From NCBI GenBank assembly GCA_022478985.1, contig JAKSZP010005649.1:22792-86791 (forward strand): a stretch of 64,000 nucleotides of DNA. The letters run 5' to 3'. A program made the position numbers and the translations under genes. This document shows, piece after piece, positions 1 to 12,539 of this stretch. Origin of the DNA: Massospora cicadina (lineage: Eukaryota; Entomophthoromycota; Entomophthoromycetes; Entomophthorales; Entomophthoraceae). The stretch's first letter is position 1; every line of letters begins with the position of its first letter. The notes beneath the pieces were generated by a model. It was not told where the DNA came from. It searched no databases and saw nothing but the letters and a program-made list of their open reading frames with translations.

Positions 1-810
1 ATAAAATACAGCAAAGGGTCAGAACCACTGGGATGACCAAGTCTTGCCGAATAGCCTTGATAAAGTTTTAGTAATAGGAAGTTTACTTTAAGAAGGACTA
101 ATCCAAAATGATAACATTTATTTAAATCTTGGGATATTTATAGGTTGATAGAGTTTGTCGCACATGTGACGACCTTGGTGGATTAGCAATAAGGATCTTC
201 ATGGACTTCAGGAAGAGGCGCATGATGAGACTTCTTTCTTTGTATCATGGTAGTCATATGGAACTTATAAGGTGGCCTCTTTTAGACTTGGTTTTTATGG
301 CATTCAGATCTCTTCTTCATCTATAAGATAACTTAGGGGCTGATGCCTTTGTTAAATTAAGATCTGAATTAAATCATTCATAGCGTAGGAGATTTGATTT
401 GACTTTATTCAATGAATTTTAGTCCATAGTGCGTTTTCTGATAAGTATCCTTCTCTATTTCATATTCCATTGCTGGTCTCTCTCCAAACTGTTTTTTATT
501 TACGGTGGGATAAGTATGGGTCATATACGTTTGGTTCAAAAGTTAGGTTAGTGAGTGAGTAATTGTAGTTGACAGTTGATATCTCAGTTCTCTGAGGTGA
601 ATCCCTCGGGTTCATCCATTAATGGATGCTAGTGCAGAAAATACCAGGGAGATGTCCACCGTTATAACCGAGATTAATGAATGAGGATCCTCCAAAAGTC
701 TTAGCGTTACTTTTTTGAAGGGAAGATTTTTTAGAACTTGGTCAAGATTTTAAATTTTTGTTAGAAAAATTGAAATGTTCTTTGCTTCTTATTAACAAAA
801 TAATCCACAA
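1..810. other. Unassigned AT-rich sequence
   Basis: I read both strands and saw no domain motif, repeat boundary or RNA gene. Short open stretches are broken by frequent stops. Given the surroundings it is probably old transposon debris, but nothing here shows which family. Confidence 0.5.
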
Positions 811-1434
811 CTATACTACTGGCAAAGTGCTGGGCATTTTTAATAGTGTGGAAAGGGTTGGGTAATGTTTGTGAATATCCATGAGCAGTGTAATGATAAT
901 ATGTTGTCCTAATGGCGCGGGGAAAGTCACAATGCTATTCCCAGGGTTTTCTAAGTTCTCTAATGTCCTCAAAATTGGACATGACAGCTGACTCATCTGG
1001 TGCTTCAATGTGAGGGTCTTTACATACCTTTGGGTATAATGAATTTTTCTGAGTCTCCTCTGAGGCCACCTCAGCGGCAAGTATTTTTTGGTTGCTACTT
1101 CCATCAGAAAGACCTTTTGTTTGTTTGAAGGCATTTTACTCTAATGAAAATGGCAGTTTTGTCCATGTTGGGAATTAATCACAATCTGTTGAGTGGGCCG
1201 TGAACCTTGTCATATATGCTCTTGATTTTGTCTAAATAGACTTCCGCGGAATTGGTGATAAGGTGGGTGGAGATTTCTTACTAGACTAGGATTAGAATGG
1301 ACTTTGTATGTGTAACATAGTTGCCATATGACACTCATTGAGGATGTGCTCAAGTCCTTTATTTTCTTAGTGGTAAAGTACAGGGTTTCAGTTTTTTGAC
1401 AATTAAAACTGAAAGTTAATAATGTTGGGTGCAA
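811..1434 (-). pseudogene. Decayed coding remnant, unknown product
   Basis: Two open stretches on the minus strand, 74 codons (1,434-1,210) and 107 codons (1,134-811), lie in the same reading frame and are separated by only a few stops. Together they read as about 200 residues of one former protein. The distal part is basic (TKKYLPLRWPQRRLRKIHY) and then hydrophobic. I recognise no catalytic motif, zinc knuckle or coiled coil. A gag-like or ORF1-like origin would suit the neighbourhood, but that is only inference. It could also be a chance open frame in AT-rich DNA. Confidence 0.25.
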
Positions 1435-3059
1435 AGAGCCATAGAAACTGAAGCTGAAAAATGGTCTTTGGGATGGATGGGCTCTTCAGAATGGCTGTAG
1501 AGAGGTGATCAAGTAGCACTTTTGCTTCTTCAGGGTCCATTATCGCAAACTATCCTGTGTTAAGGTTCTTATTATAATTACTATGTGAAGAAGAAAAGGG
1601 AATAATTTAATAAGAAAAATGTTGACAATTAATGTTAAAAGCTTACAATATCTATAAGACGAGTATGGGCCTTGTGATAGATGGGGCGCTCAAGTTTCCT
1701 TTGTTAAGGATCTTTACTACTCATTCAATATGAAGGTCAAGCTGCGACTTTTTCTTAATCCACTTTAAAATTGCTGAGCTTCCATTGTACTAGGGCGTCT
1801 GTATGGTAACTGCTGGAGTTGAGACAGAGTCTCATCTTTTATTTGTTTTAAAATCTCTTTTATTGATTTTTTTCCAGTTAGAAAAAAAGGCTCATTGTCA
1901 ATGATCCAGCAGTACTAGAAGGCTCAAAACTATCGGAGGACAATTAAACATTTTATCAATCTTTATTTGATATGATTTAGGTCAATCTGTATTACAACCG
2001 CCGACACAGGGTAATATCCATCGCCACTAAAAATGGTTTAGGCTCCTGTCCAGCCTGATAGCTGTGACGGAGACCTTTGCATTTAGACTGCTTAGAATTG
2101 CAAGACATATTAATGCACAAAATTCTGATAGAGTTAAACCAAGGGCAATTAGTCACTGCTCATATAAACTTATGAGAGTTTTACCATTTCTGCCTATGCT
2201 AGATTGGTCAATGCAAACAAGCCCTCCATTGACAAAATTCGGCATTACAGTGATCTCTGTTTCATGCTGCTTAATAACTCAAGATTGCGCCATTCAAGCT
2301 ACATCAACTGGTTTTGATTCAATAACCAAAACTTTATCCACTTCCTTTACTTCAGTTGGCACTTCTCCGCTGACCCCAGATTATTCTTCCTCAATGATTT
2401 GAGCATAAATTGATCATGCTCCTGTTGCCTTTTATTAGGATAACCTAATGATGGCACCATGCATCAACTGATCATGTGAGAATGATAGCCAGTTTTATTT
2501 TAACCCAATTAGCCTGTCTAATTTAAGACAATAAGGGGAACATTCACAACTTTATAAGACTAACTGTGATAAGTATGCATGTGAAAATGAGGAGGCCAAG
2601 CTATCTATGTTAATGAACTTATTCTATTAAGAAAGACAAGACTTATGATGCTTAAGACACTAAAAGCTGAAATATACTCTACCAACATCAAAGACATCAT
2701 GAACAAATAGTTTGTGGCCCAAAGATGATGGCTAATATTAAAACCGCCTTCTTCAATTCTTATTCAAGAAGGATGAGTGAGTATAAGAATTTTCTGACCA
2801 ATCTTTACTTTAGGCTCACGTTTTTATTGGGGCAAGATCCTAAGTATTTATGACGCTCAGGTCAACCTTTCTTGTTCCTTCAAACCTCAAAATGAACTAT
2901 ATAAATAATGACATCCATATTGTATTAAAAACAGCATATCATAAATGGTAGATATACTACATCATTGTACTTCAAATTTCATAATGTGACAAACAAAGGA
3001 TACAGCAAGAACTGAGGCTTCTGGAATAGATTGAGTCCTCTGGAGAGTGAACCAAACAA
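1435..3059. other. Unassigned stretch, possible retroelement remnant
   Basis: No domain could be assigned. The minus-strand reading around 2,400-2,100 keeps some protein-like texture (for example VMPNFVNGGLVCID) that could come from a decayed polyprotein. The open + strand frame at 2,064-2,402 is its antisense. No LTR ends, poly(A) tails or duplicated target sites were seen. Confidence 0.3.
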
Positions 3060-3104
3060 GGTATATGTCCCTCACCCCAAAGATCTGATATTCGCCAAAT
3101 CATT

Positions 3105-3146
3105 TGTCACCAATGTAAACAAAAGATGAGCTATGCGGCACAGTGC
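3105..3146 (+). pseudogene. Gag nucleocapsid zinc-knuckle remnant
   Basis: The + strand reads CHQCKQKMSYAAQC, which has the CX2C...C spacing and the AAQC end typical of a Ty3/gypsy Gag zinc knuckle (normally CX2CX4HX4C, which binds one zinc and the RNA genome). The Gly-His pair expected in the middle reads Met-Ser, so the finger is dead. The flanking frame continues in both directions for about 20 codons without further recognisable features. It lies 2.8 kb upstream of the RT remnant on the same strand, as expected for gag. Confidence 0.5.
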
Positions 3147-3599
3147 CCTCTGAAAGAAGCCAAGTCAAAGGTATATTCTGTGACACTGTGGATAAAGAGA
3201 ATTCTTTAAAAAGCCTTGGCAAAGTAATAAAAGTTATTCTTCTATAGCTAACTTTCAGGATATCCCCATTTAATGAAACAACTCTGTTCTGGATGCACTA
3301 CTAAACGTTTCAGCGAGAATATTACAACTAATCACCAGTTTTCCGCAAGATAGTTGTGGATGTCATACTAGCTTTGGCCTCTACAAACAGAGAGATAGTT
3401 TAAAATGCACAAGCTATAAAGGAGATACTTATGAATTATAAAGTTTATAACAGCAAGTATTACAGGTCTTTCTGTCAACACGCCAAAATTAGACCGCATC
3501 AATGTAGATATCTCTATGTGGGCAATGAAAAACAGCCATGACTGTGTAAATTAAAAAACCTATTTGTGGAAAAACTACAAAAACTTTGTCCCATTTATA

Positions 3600-5930
3600 G
3601 ATTTTAAAGATTATTATTCCAAGTGTACTTGACATATATAATTATTTTAGTGAGCCACAAGTGATGATAACGCACCAATTATTAAGATAATGAGAAAATT
3701 TTATTGATGAAAAAGGAGGATTAATACTGGGAAACCTCCACGTGCAGCGTTCTAATATGCTAAAAACTTTATGAATTGCTTTGCTATTTGCTATCTTGGT
3801 TCAAAGCACTGATGTAAAATGCCACTACAGTTATTAATTGTTCCAGTAACAAAATTTCATCTACTAGGATTAAACACATGAAGCAGTAGTGATTGAGCCC
3901 ATACTATACCACTGGGGCACAACTCCCACTTATGTATTTATTACCATGAATAACCTCACTTCTAGAGAAATAGTCAGAAGCAGTGCAGTGTTTAACATAG
4001 TCACCTATAGTTGAATTATTTTGTTATGGCAGACATCATCACACATCATATGAAACCACTTAGCCCAATTTGATAATATTACCAGCAGCATAAAACACTC
4101 TACAATTGTGATTTTTTATTCTTTTATGCACCTAACTACTGTCCTTTTTTGTACTAGTTGGCGAAGCCTAATTGGGCGTTGTCCATGTGTTTTTTTAGCT
4201 AGTAAAAAAAACTGAGATAAAAATCATAACATGGTGCCTGGCGTTGAGCCTAAGCGTTCATATTAGAAGGGGAGGAGGAGCCAGGGTTTTTAACCAGCCA
4301 GTTTCCCAGATAACTGGCAAAAGCAGGTGTCAGGATAAAGCCTTACATTAGAGGCATTCCTGAGATTTCATATACAATTTATCAGATCGAGAGAATTTTT
4401 GCTGAAGTTAGATCGATTATTTGCATATAAAATCATAATCAGAGTGAGTTTTGTTCAATTAATCGCTTAAATTACATAATTGCAATGATATTGAGTTAAT
4501 TAATTGCACCAAAATTAATTCACTATGAGACTGAGATGATTTTCACTGCTTTTAAAATCATATGCAAGGCGCAATACCATAAGCTCAAAAGAAGTATAGT
4601 GCTCCATTAAAAATCAATTAAGCATAGGTAATTCCAGTAAGTTGGATAGGTTTTAAAAATAGGCTATTCAGACGGATAGTCTTAGCTGTCATTAAAATAT
4701 TTACATATGCTAAATCCTCTAAGTACATATTTTCATTATAATAGTTCCATATACCATATATAGTAAACAAGCTATACAGTCAAACCATTTATTTCATAAA
4801 ACCCATAACCATGTGTGAAAAACACCCATACCTGAAAAAATACCTCTTCAATTACTTCCATGTCCAATAATAGCTGTTGTACTGGCCTTAATAGGATAGG
4901 AAGTGGTTGAAGAAAATTTTTTATAGGGTTAAACTGCACAATTGCCCTTGCCATTCTCTATATGGTACGCACTGCCCAATGTTATACTGTACCTCTAGCT
5001 CAGGGTTAGCAAGTTCACGGCTTGCTATCACAAACTGGGATAAAATAGTACCAGTTCCTGATACCAGGCTATAGGTTTGATTGTCAGTGTATGAGGCATA
5101 AGGAGAAATAGGTGAGGATTAGCCTCATTGATAATTCCTGCAGAGTGCTTCGCCTATACCCACCTGACTATCGTCTTATTAAACCAAAAATATGACATTC
5201 TCATTAGGACTTTATTTATGAGGACATATAATTTCAAGACACATTTTCAGGAAAAATACCTTGGAGACACAGGAAAGAACATTCTTATATGATAAAAAGA
5301 AAAGCAACTACATAAGCCCTACAATTAGCTATTTATCAAACAAGCATTCAAGGATGAATATTAGTGTAAGATAGTAGAAAAAACACAGCTCCTCAAAATC
5401 ATTAGATTTTAGAGTCCAAAAAGATACATTTAAGGTCTATTTAGCTATCTAGACTATCAGGCCACCAAGTCATTGTTGAGATTACATCTTGGAATTCCTC
5501 AATGACTATATGTGGAAATTACTGCGCCATTCCAACAATACATAATAGATACTTTCATTGTGCTGGGACTCATCCTCCTGGACCATGGTAAAACAAGTGT
5601 TATTAGCTAATTTATACCCCTACCCCATTTAAATAAATCGACATCAGATCATCACTAATGTCTATATAATTTCAGTATATGATGTGAAGAGCATACATGA
5701 ATTCATTGAATGGATCAAGACAAGATATATAACAAGGACTATGGGGCAACTGTTCACTTTTACTGCGTGAAAGTCTATTGTAATTCAATATAGAGAGACT
5801 ATGCTAAGGAACTATTTAAGAAATAAGAGATAATTTTTTATAAAAACAACTTCACCTGGGTTACACTCAGAAAATTCTGCACCACATTGAAACAAGAAAT
5901 TACCCACCAACCTTCTGCTGATCTATTAGA
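3600..5930. other. Unassigned sequence between gag and RT remnants
   Basis: Very AT-rich sequence with no readable protease motif (D-T/S-G) and no ORF above about 60 codons. A protease and RNase H linker would be expected here. The length suggests another eroded insertion, but I could not find its ends. Confidence 0.35.
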
Positions 5931-5939
5931 TGAGTAAAA

Positions 5940-6400
5940 ATATTAGAAGAAATTGTTAATGAGGAAATCGTTTAGTCAGTATAAAAAGGGTTGGTCTGCC
6001 TTCAAAATCCCTTGGTCATATCCTGCCTTGAAGGAAAGAAATATAGATCTAATTACATAGTCATATATTATAAAATATTAAAAAAACTCTAAGACGGACT
6101 TCTACCCCTTACCATGAGTTTATAATGATATGGACCGCATGAGCAGCACAGAATGCTTATTGGATATGGATCTGATTTCAGGATATTGGAAGATCACGAT
6201 TTCAAAAGAGAAAGCGGAGAAATGCACAATAGTGACCCAGGGCCTATATCATTATACCTATATGCTTAAGGGCCTTAAAACACTTCTGCCCCTTTTAGCC
6301 AGGTATGGACAACATAAAAGTAACTCAAAGATTAGATGTGCTAAAGGTTACTTATTTGGTGTAGATGTTTATTAAAACGTTCATCAAGCACCTGCAACGT
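5940..6400 (+). pseudogene. Ty3/gypsy reverse transcriptase remnant
   Basis: Across several frames the sequence reproduces the N-terminal half of a Ty3/gypsy RT. It has a PWS-P block with a charged stretch (about 5,990-6,040), a Y-I-V-I-Y-Y-K-x-L-K-K-L segment ending in YPLP (about 6,050-6,115), then DLISGYWKITISKEKAEK (6,172-6,225) and a T-I-V-T-x-G-L-Y segment leading to G-L-K. These correspond to RT blocks 1-3 upstream of the Y-x-D-D active site. The YxDD box itself is not visible, so the palm domain is truncated or scrambled. The enzyme would have copied element RNA into cDNA. Homology is clear and function is lost. Confidence 0.8.
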
Positions 6401-6566
6401 CAGATAAAGTCTTCTGAAGCCCGTCGCTGCATATCTAAAATCAACTGATAAAGTGAAACTTCTTCCAAGGACGGCTTGAATTTTGAAGTTATAAGACAAG
6501 CATTATTTCTAGCCGCATTCAGCTAAAGTGGACGCGATAAAAAATGATGAAAAATCCTAATTGTAA

Positions 6567-7319
6567 GTGAGACGTACAGGTTTTATCCAGGATAATAAAT
6601 TACTACTGTCAGTTCATCAAAATCTCAGTGATATTGATAACCACTGCTTCACATATAGAAGAACAGCGACATCTTTAATGGGAAGGCAAACTGCCATTTT
6701 GCCTTCTACAAAAGATAAGGACTCGTCTCACAAAGGCACTGATACTGTGTATCTAAACTTTTATAGCCCCATTTATTGCTTAAGTTGGTTTCTCTCTTTC
6801 CTCCATAGGTTAGTCCAAATCTAAACTAAAAATGAGGGTGCTTAGAACCAAAGTGATCTAAGTAGATAAAGTTTTGATGCGCACAAAACACAATACATGG
6901 TGACAGAAAATTGCTTGGTAATATGTTCATGCTTAATTACATGGTCAGTTATATTACAGAGTTCATTAATAGGTAATAATCAACAACTCATCGCTACTAT
7001 GGTTTCTGAACTTAAAGGATCCAGAGATGCGGCTGGAGAAATGGTCTATGAATCTACAGGCATATGAACTAGGAATACAGAACTGACCCAGTGTAAAGAA
7101 CCAAACTATCAACAGCTTATCCTTATTTCACTGTGACATTGATGACCAATATGGAGGAAAGCTTGTATGATAAATGTTAATCCAACGCTACAAATCAAGT
7201 TGGAGAAGATATTAAACGCTGAAAATAGATGAAAGAATCTGTTGTTGTAGAAAACACTAAACAAATCAGTGAACGTAAAAAATATATGATAAAAATGCCA
7301 ACATAATGGGAAAACCTAT
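6567..7319 (+). other. Decayed RNase H / connection region of the same gypsy element
   Basis: This stretch lies between RT and integrase, where RNase H and the connection domain should be. I could not identify the DAS and TDH motifs of RNase H. An 85-codon open frame at 6,567-6,824 has no recognisable content. It is assigned by position only. Confidence 0.3.
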
Positions 7320-7419
7320 TTGTTGGGGCCTACAAGGTGACAGAGCACATGAGATTTTTAAAGACATACAAGCAGTCAAGACAACACTATTACTTGGAGT
7401 CCTTGCACGCGGACATACA

Positions 7420-7659
7420 TGAGATTATCATCTGCTGTTTGAGTTGTTAAGAGGAATCCCAGGTCAAAAAACACTTCATACTACTTAGTCCAAACTAACT
7501 TTAGCTTGATACACTGTTTGGATTGACATGGCAGTCCCTAGGCACACAGATTATAATTATTTTAATTATAATATGGTAGTAACTGATCACTTCACCAAAT
7601 GGATGAAAACCAAGCCAATTAAATACTAGGTGCTGTAACATTGAAATAATATCTTAGAG
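7420..7659 (+). pseudogene. Ty3/gypsy integrase, first part
   Basis: The zinc-binding end is suggested by ADIHEIIICCLSC (about 7,415-7,455), matching the second half of the HHCC domain. The catalytic core follows with DMAVP (about 7,530) and VVTDHFTKWMKTKPIK (about 7,573-7,622), whose Asp in T-D-H is the first catalytic residue of the D,D-35-E triad. The reading stops at 7,659, where half-LINE copy 1 with its target-site duplication begins, and resumes at 9,621. Stops occur within the frame, so it is inactive. Confidence 0.75.
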
Positions 7660-7674
7660 AATATTATCTACTAA
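7660..7674. repeat. Target-site duplication, left, half-LINE copy 1
   Basis: AATATTATCTACTAA, 15 bp, matches 9,606-9,620 at 14 of 15 positions and flanks the 1.93 kb insertion exactly. Confidence 0.75.
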
Positions 7675-9605
7675 AAACTTTTCTTTACGCTCAGAGTAAC
7701 TTTTGATTGATTGAAATAAAAAAATTAAAAAGAGTTTAACTAGCCTAAGCCTAGCTCCCCAATTCGCTCCCTGATGACCTCGGATTCTCCACTTGCTGCT
7801 CCCATGTGGGGCAGCGGCAAAATCCCACCCACTATTTCCGTCCAGTGGAAAAACATGCTCAGACTGGTTCATACAGTCCCTCTAAATTAAACGTTAGTTT
7901 ATTCTTCCCAAAGATCTCGCCATCCACCTGGCACGTGCCCAGGCGGTGCCTCAAAGCTCACTTTTTCTCCATTAATCACAGCTGCATTTTGGCATTTGGG
8001 TTGAATATGGTAAATTATTCCCATACGCAGAGGAAACCATTATCAACTTGGACTAGGCAATTATGTTGCCAGCCAGTTTTATAGATTTCTGCTCCTATAA
8101 GGGGTACTTTTGATGTAGCTTCTCTTGTGAAGCTGACGCATCCACTGCAGCCAATGTACCACTGGTTTTTCAGGGCACCCTATCCCCACAACGCGCACCC
8201 AGCTCCCCGCTGGCGCCACTATGGTGTTCAGTTTGCAGGGTTGCCCACACTTCTTCCTTGTGGTGCTCCGTCAGGAGTTGATGGAAGGTTTGGCAATGTA
8301 AAGCTCCAACCCCATCCTTAAGTTTGTGGTCCCCAATGGGGCTGCTCGCCTCGCTGGGCCTAGGCCATTTGCCACAATTAGCCCAAATTTCAATAAAATT
8401 GCTTTGTCAATTCCCCCTTCGCCATCATTCCCTCTTCCCCAATCATCCATTCTGGGCCCAAGTCAAGCGCGGTTAGACCATCTGCTCATCCTTCTTTGAG
8501 TTGGATCACTCAAAGCATAAATGTCCCTCTATTGATGCTTCTGCTTGACATGCATTGTCTCCATCTGGCCCCCAATTGGTCACACGTCTCACTGCCTTTC
8601 CTTTATGGGGTACAATCCTTCCCCCTCCCCCAAAGCCTGTTGCCACTAGGGTGCCTGCAACTGCCAATCAGCCCCCTCCTCAGTCCAGTGCCACCTCCAC
8701 CTCAACCAATTAGGAATTGGCTTGGGCAACAGTTCGTTCTAACATTATTCTTCAATCACAAGCTACAGCCCATCAATTCAATAACCCCAATTTCTATTTT
8801 GAATTAAACCTATGGTCTTCATTGGATGAAACCAGTGAAATGGGCAATGTAATTGAAGAAGTGAGAACACAAATCAAAGAATTTAAACGGATACAGCACC
8901 CCATTTAGATCTCTCAGCGTTTTTATGCCCCTGACTAAAGGACTATGTGTTATGCTCTAACCACCGGCTTGCTATTACTGCAGCTGAAAACCCAGATATT
9001 ATCATCAATCATGAGATAGTCAATTCATCAGTAGCAAAACTTGCTTAGGCTCACCCTCCTCCCATTATTGCTCCAACCATAACCTACAGGGCAAAAGTGA
9101 CATCCTAAACCTCAACAAACAAGTAAATGCCGCCATCCAGAAAGTTGATATTGTATTGCAGGCCAAGACAAAAACCATCCGCGCCACTGTAGCTTAATCA
9201 ACCCAAATCCCTTCATCCGCCTTCATGCAGAAACCTGTTTTTCAAAAAACTAGGTATTTTTGGAGCAGGTAATTTTGATGACCAGACGACCATCAGCCAA
9301 CTCGTTCCTCATGTCACTGATCACCCCACACCATTGTTCTCCGCCTTGGCCCACACTCTTACCTATGAGGAGGACTCTGATACTGTAGATGAGCCACTTA
9401 ATCCCCCTTCCCCTTCTGCCATGGTGGGTTGAGCATCTCGCTATTGTCCTACAAGGTTGGTTGTATTCTTGTTTGGTTGTGTTTCACCTGATCGTTTTAG
9501 GCAGTCAATTATTCAGTTTGGTAGGTATGTTAGTTCACTTTTTAGCTCTTCAAGCTTTGGTAATGTCAATCCCCTGGTCAATGTACCATGAATAAATTTA
9601 AATTT
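7675..9605 (+). mobile_element. Half-LINE (ORF1-only non-LTR element), copy 1, subfamily A
   Basis: A 1.93 kb insertion between 15 bp target-site duplications. It starts with a C/T-rich TTTCTTTACGCTC near 7,679 like the other copies and ends with GGTAATGTCAATCCCCTGG followed by an A/T-rich tail. Inside is one decayed coding region on the + strand, from about 7,800 (with MWGSGKIPPT, a block conserved among copies) to about 9,590. In order it has a region matching the RRM-like block of the LINE ORF1 (about 8,090-8,200), a proline-rich middle and a C-terminal block with SAMVG near 9,417. No endonuclease or reverse transcriptase follows. Many stops and frameshifts make this one of the oldest copies. 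It lies inside the integrase of the older gypsy element. Confidence 0.75.
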
Positions 9606-9620
9606 AATATTAACTACTAA
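9606..9620. repeat. Target-site duplication, right, half-LINE copy 1
   Basis: AATATTAACTACTAA, one mismatch to 7,660-7,674. It sits immediately after the A/T-rich tail of the element. Confidence 0.75.
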
Positions 9621-10301
9621 CATAAAATCGTACAATTTATATTATGTATAATGGGACCAGCTTCATCTCTCATGTATTACCAAAACTTAAGGACCTAATG
9701 AGGGTTGAGGGGTCCTTTCTACAAAATACCACCCTGAAATTAATGGCATAGTTAAAAATTAAAACTACTGTTTGAATCTTACAGAAGTCAACCTCAGTTA
9801 AACCGTACAAATAGAATCTATTCTTTCCCTTTAATGTCTTTTTTTACAACATTACAATCCATTTTTAATGAGCATTTCCTAGCTAGCTGTAATATAAAAA
9901 AATTTGCGTTTCTCTGTATTTTATGTTTGTGTATCCATGAAAAAATTTTTAGCCAGACCCAAAATCTAGAGATTCTCACTCAAACCTTGATACATATTCA
10001 GAGTGAGACATAAATTAATGTGCAAGTGAAATAAAATTTAAGGGCGCAAATATTATGATCAACATAAAGTTCACAGTGTAACTGTAAGGGTCTGGTGCTA
10101 TATAATAGAATTCATGGATTTGGAAGATATAAAAAACTAGAAACATTTAGAAGGGAACTTTTAATATCATAGAAAACCATCAGTGGGGTGTACACCCTGA
10201 TGCAACCCATGTAGAGACATATTATAAATTTAGTTCATGCCAAGTTCATTAAGAGTTTGAGCAGCACATCATAATAATGGCCTTAAAAATAAAAAAACAT
10301 T
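9621..10301 (+). pseudogene. Ty3/gypsy integrase, second part, and element 3' remnant
   Basis: The interrupted integrase resumes here. STKYHPEINGIVKN (about 9,716-9,757) is the conserved ST-YHP(E/Q)-NG block; the residue after I-V, normally the catalytic Glu, reads Lys. A segment ending in NVFFYNI follows, in the position of the usual A-Y-N block. Beyond about 9,900 I see only AT-rich sequence without a clear C-terminal domain, PPT or LTR. The split integrase proves that half-LINE copy 1 arrived after this gypsy element. Confidence 0.6.
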
Positions 10302-11124
10302 TGTGCTGGAATTTTTACCAGATGGATTCCTCCAATGATTAATCTATACTTTGGATGAAATGGCTAATCCTGGCGGAATGACTCATTGACTGATTTTATG
10401 GTGTTTTGATGATGCTTTGCAATTTGCTACCCAAATTGGGTTAAGCCAAATAAGCATTCCACCGTGATGTGAAGATAGGTTCAGATTGGGGCCAATTGAT
10501 GGCTCAAAATAGTATATGGATCACTGGCGACTACTAGCTAAGGATGATCATTTTATAATAATTTATAATATGCTAGCGGAAGCTAAAGATTCTGAGTTCA
10601 AGGCTAAGGTTGTTTCTGGCGCCTCATATATAGTAAATGACTATTGCCTGATAAATTAGTTTCACATAACAATTGACTACAGAGAGCTAAAATAAGTTTT
10701 TGGCTAGAAGCTGAGATATCCCAAGTTACCAAATGATCAAAGATATTACCCATGCATTATTACTAAATCCAAAATTTCAGTTCAATATTTACATATATTT
10801 CATAAATATTCAGCTCACCACCGACTGAAATTTGAGGATGAGCTGAAACTATTATTCAGACATTAAAAGGACAGGGAAAGAGGGTCGACACAAGGGAAGA
10901 GAGAAGTGAAGCGTAAAGGAAGAGAGAGTAAATGCTGTAAGATCCAGTGATGAGCTGATAGGTTGGCAATGGGCGCATTAGCCCAAGGTACATATAAGTA
11001 CCTGGTGCTTCCTTTTCAATAAATTAATTTTTCTTTTCCTAATCTCCCTTTTGTTAAAAGTACATGTTTATTTTAATGGGTTGGGGTTTAGGCTGGGGAT
11101 CTCCAAATGGCGCGGGTGACACGC
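10302..11124 (+). repeat. LTR-A1, first part (split by chromovirus)
   Basis: This segment aligns with 19,890-20,701 and 21,010-21,719. It starts TGTGCTGGAATTTTTACCAGATG (consensus start TGTCA, then AATTTAACCAGATG-ATTCCTCC). Near its 3' half it has a TATA-like ATATAAGTACC (about 10,993) and an AATAAA polyadenylation signal (about 11,017). The match to LTR-A2 breaks inside GGGTGACACGC exactly where the minus-strand chromovirus starts. The remaining 127 bp of this LTR lie at 19,527-19,653 on the other side of that insertion. Confidence 0.75.
11120..11124. repeat. Target-site duplication CACGC, left, chromovirus
   Basis: CACGC directly abuts the TGTCAGGGAG end of the chromovirus LTR and is repeated at 19,522-19,526. 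Five base pairs is the usual Ty3/gypsy integrase spacing. Confidence 0.85.
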
Positions 11125-12405
11125 TGTCAGGGAGATGGCAGATAAAATTTTTAGACTGGCCTGCCAGTCAGTATGAAAAAGAATCTAAAAGGCGATCCAG
11201 AATGCCAGGGGCATTGCCACTCAGGAATGTTGTAATAGGCTGAGAGATGAGCAACAACAGAGGACTGATGGGCTGCAAATGTAAAAAACAACCTGATGAA
11301 GAATCAGGCTGTTTTGACTCCAGAGCTAATGGGATGGGGCATAGGGAGTTGCTATATTGTAACAAGATCTATAAAGGCCTTGACACGACTGGCCCAGGTG
11401 ACTATGTTGGTGATTAAAGCTAATAATATGACTAAGAAAGCCCAGTCAATACGTGGGCTGAGGGACCACATTACAGATGTCATGGGGAGTTGGCAAGAAA
11501 AATTTTTCCTTAACTAGATAAATACAAGCATGGAAGGATTTTATTGAATTAAATTAAAAGAGAAACAACCATCAATTTTCTCAGTGTATTATGTCTGCTT
11601 AAATAGATGATCTAATTTGGGGAATAGCTTAGGAAAGTGCAGGATTGGGGCCCTTGAAATTTGGCCTATCTGGAAAACTTTAAGTTAGGAAAAATGAACT
11701 AATTTGAACTGACTTCAAAAGTATTTTCAGTTCTCCGAGTTTCTGTCAGTTTATCCATGGAAACGAAAATTGCAACTTTTCTATATTTCTGGCAACTAGA
11801 GCGTCGAAATCTTAACTGACAGGCAGTGGTAACCTCCCAAGGCCACCGCACATAGGGGCGGTCCAAATAGGTTGGAAACGGGTTTAGGGCGTCCAACCTG
11901 TCTGCATCCAGTTGCTCTGGCGTCCGTTTGACTAGGAGAGATTTATTGGATGGAGAATTTAATGTTCTTGGGAGGGTTTCAACTATTGGCAACATTTCCC
12001 AATGCCCAGTGCCATCGGCAAGCTTTGTTAACAAATTGACATAAGCGCTTTATTTGCTGAAAGTGTGCGCCCATCAGGATTTGTTGCAGAGGGTTTGGGG
12101 ATCTTGGACTTGATATTGAAGGCTTGTTTCCATCAACTTCATTTGAATCTTTCTTCTTATGTGGATGCCAACTTTCTTAATAACTTGGCCAAATTTGCTT
12201 AATTCGTTGAATTAATTCATTTTAAGTTAATAATGGGAATGGTAGAGGGGTCCTTAAAAAGGTAAACTGTTACCCAACGCTCGTCCACCACATGGGTGAG
12301 TCACCCTGGGATAAGAGAGAAGCATCTTGCCTTCTCAGCCCTTTATTTGGTGGGAACGGGAATGTCATCCAGTCTATGTGGAGGGGAAACTCCCCTGGAC
12401 TTACA
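11125..12405 (-). repeat. Chromovirus 3' LTR
   Basis: 1,281 bp, aligned with 18,246-19,521. Both contain the shared run ATGAAAAAGAATCTAAAAGG near the low-coordinate end and CTGTTACCCAACGCTC near the other. In the element's sense it runs TGTAAGTCC...CTCCCTGACA. It follows the polypurine tract, which fixes its identity as the 3' copy. The LTRs differ at many positions, indicating an old insertion. Confidence 0.85.
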
Positions 12406-12420
12406 TTACCCTTCTCTTTT
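12406..12420 (-). promoter_or_regulatory. Polypurine tract of the chromovirus
   Basis: Minus-strand purine run AAAAGAGAAGGG lies a few bases before the TGTAAG start of the 3' LTR. This is the expected primer site for plus-strand DNA synthesis. Confidence 0.65.
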
Positions 12421-12539
12421 GCCAAAGGGGAGCACCACCATTGGGGATTTGTGCGAGGGCTACATTTTTATGGGCCTTGGGCAGCTTCGTTGCCATTAGA
12501 GTAGCAATTTTGGGGGTGGACGGGGAGCATCTGGGTGGG

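Larger units (their letters stand above)
3060..10301 (+). mobile_element. Very old Ty3/gypsy retrotransposon, interrupted by half-LINE copy 1
   Basis: Fragments in the normal Ty3/gypsy order lie on the + strand: a gag-type zinc knuckle (3,105-3,146), reverse transcriptase (about 5,940-6,400), the integrase zinc-binding end and core (about 7,420-7,650) and the distal integrase core (about 9,660-9,760). The integrase is split by a 1.93 kb insertion at 7,675-9,605. The 2.8 kb from knuckle to RT is longer than usual for a protease, so 3,600-5,900 probably holds more unrecognised inserted or rearranged DNA. Stops and frameshifts occur every few dozen codons. LTRs were not found, so the outer limits are approximate; the right limit is set by LTR-A1 at 10,302. 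Confidence 0.6.

Noticed and set aside
2064..2402. 112-codon + strand ORF
   Set aside because: No motif, and the opposite strand has better protein texture; probably antisense of debris.
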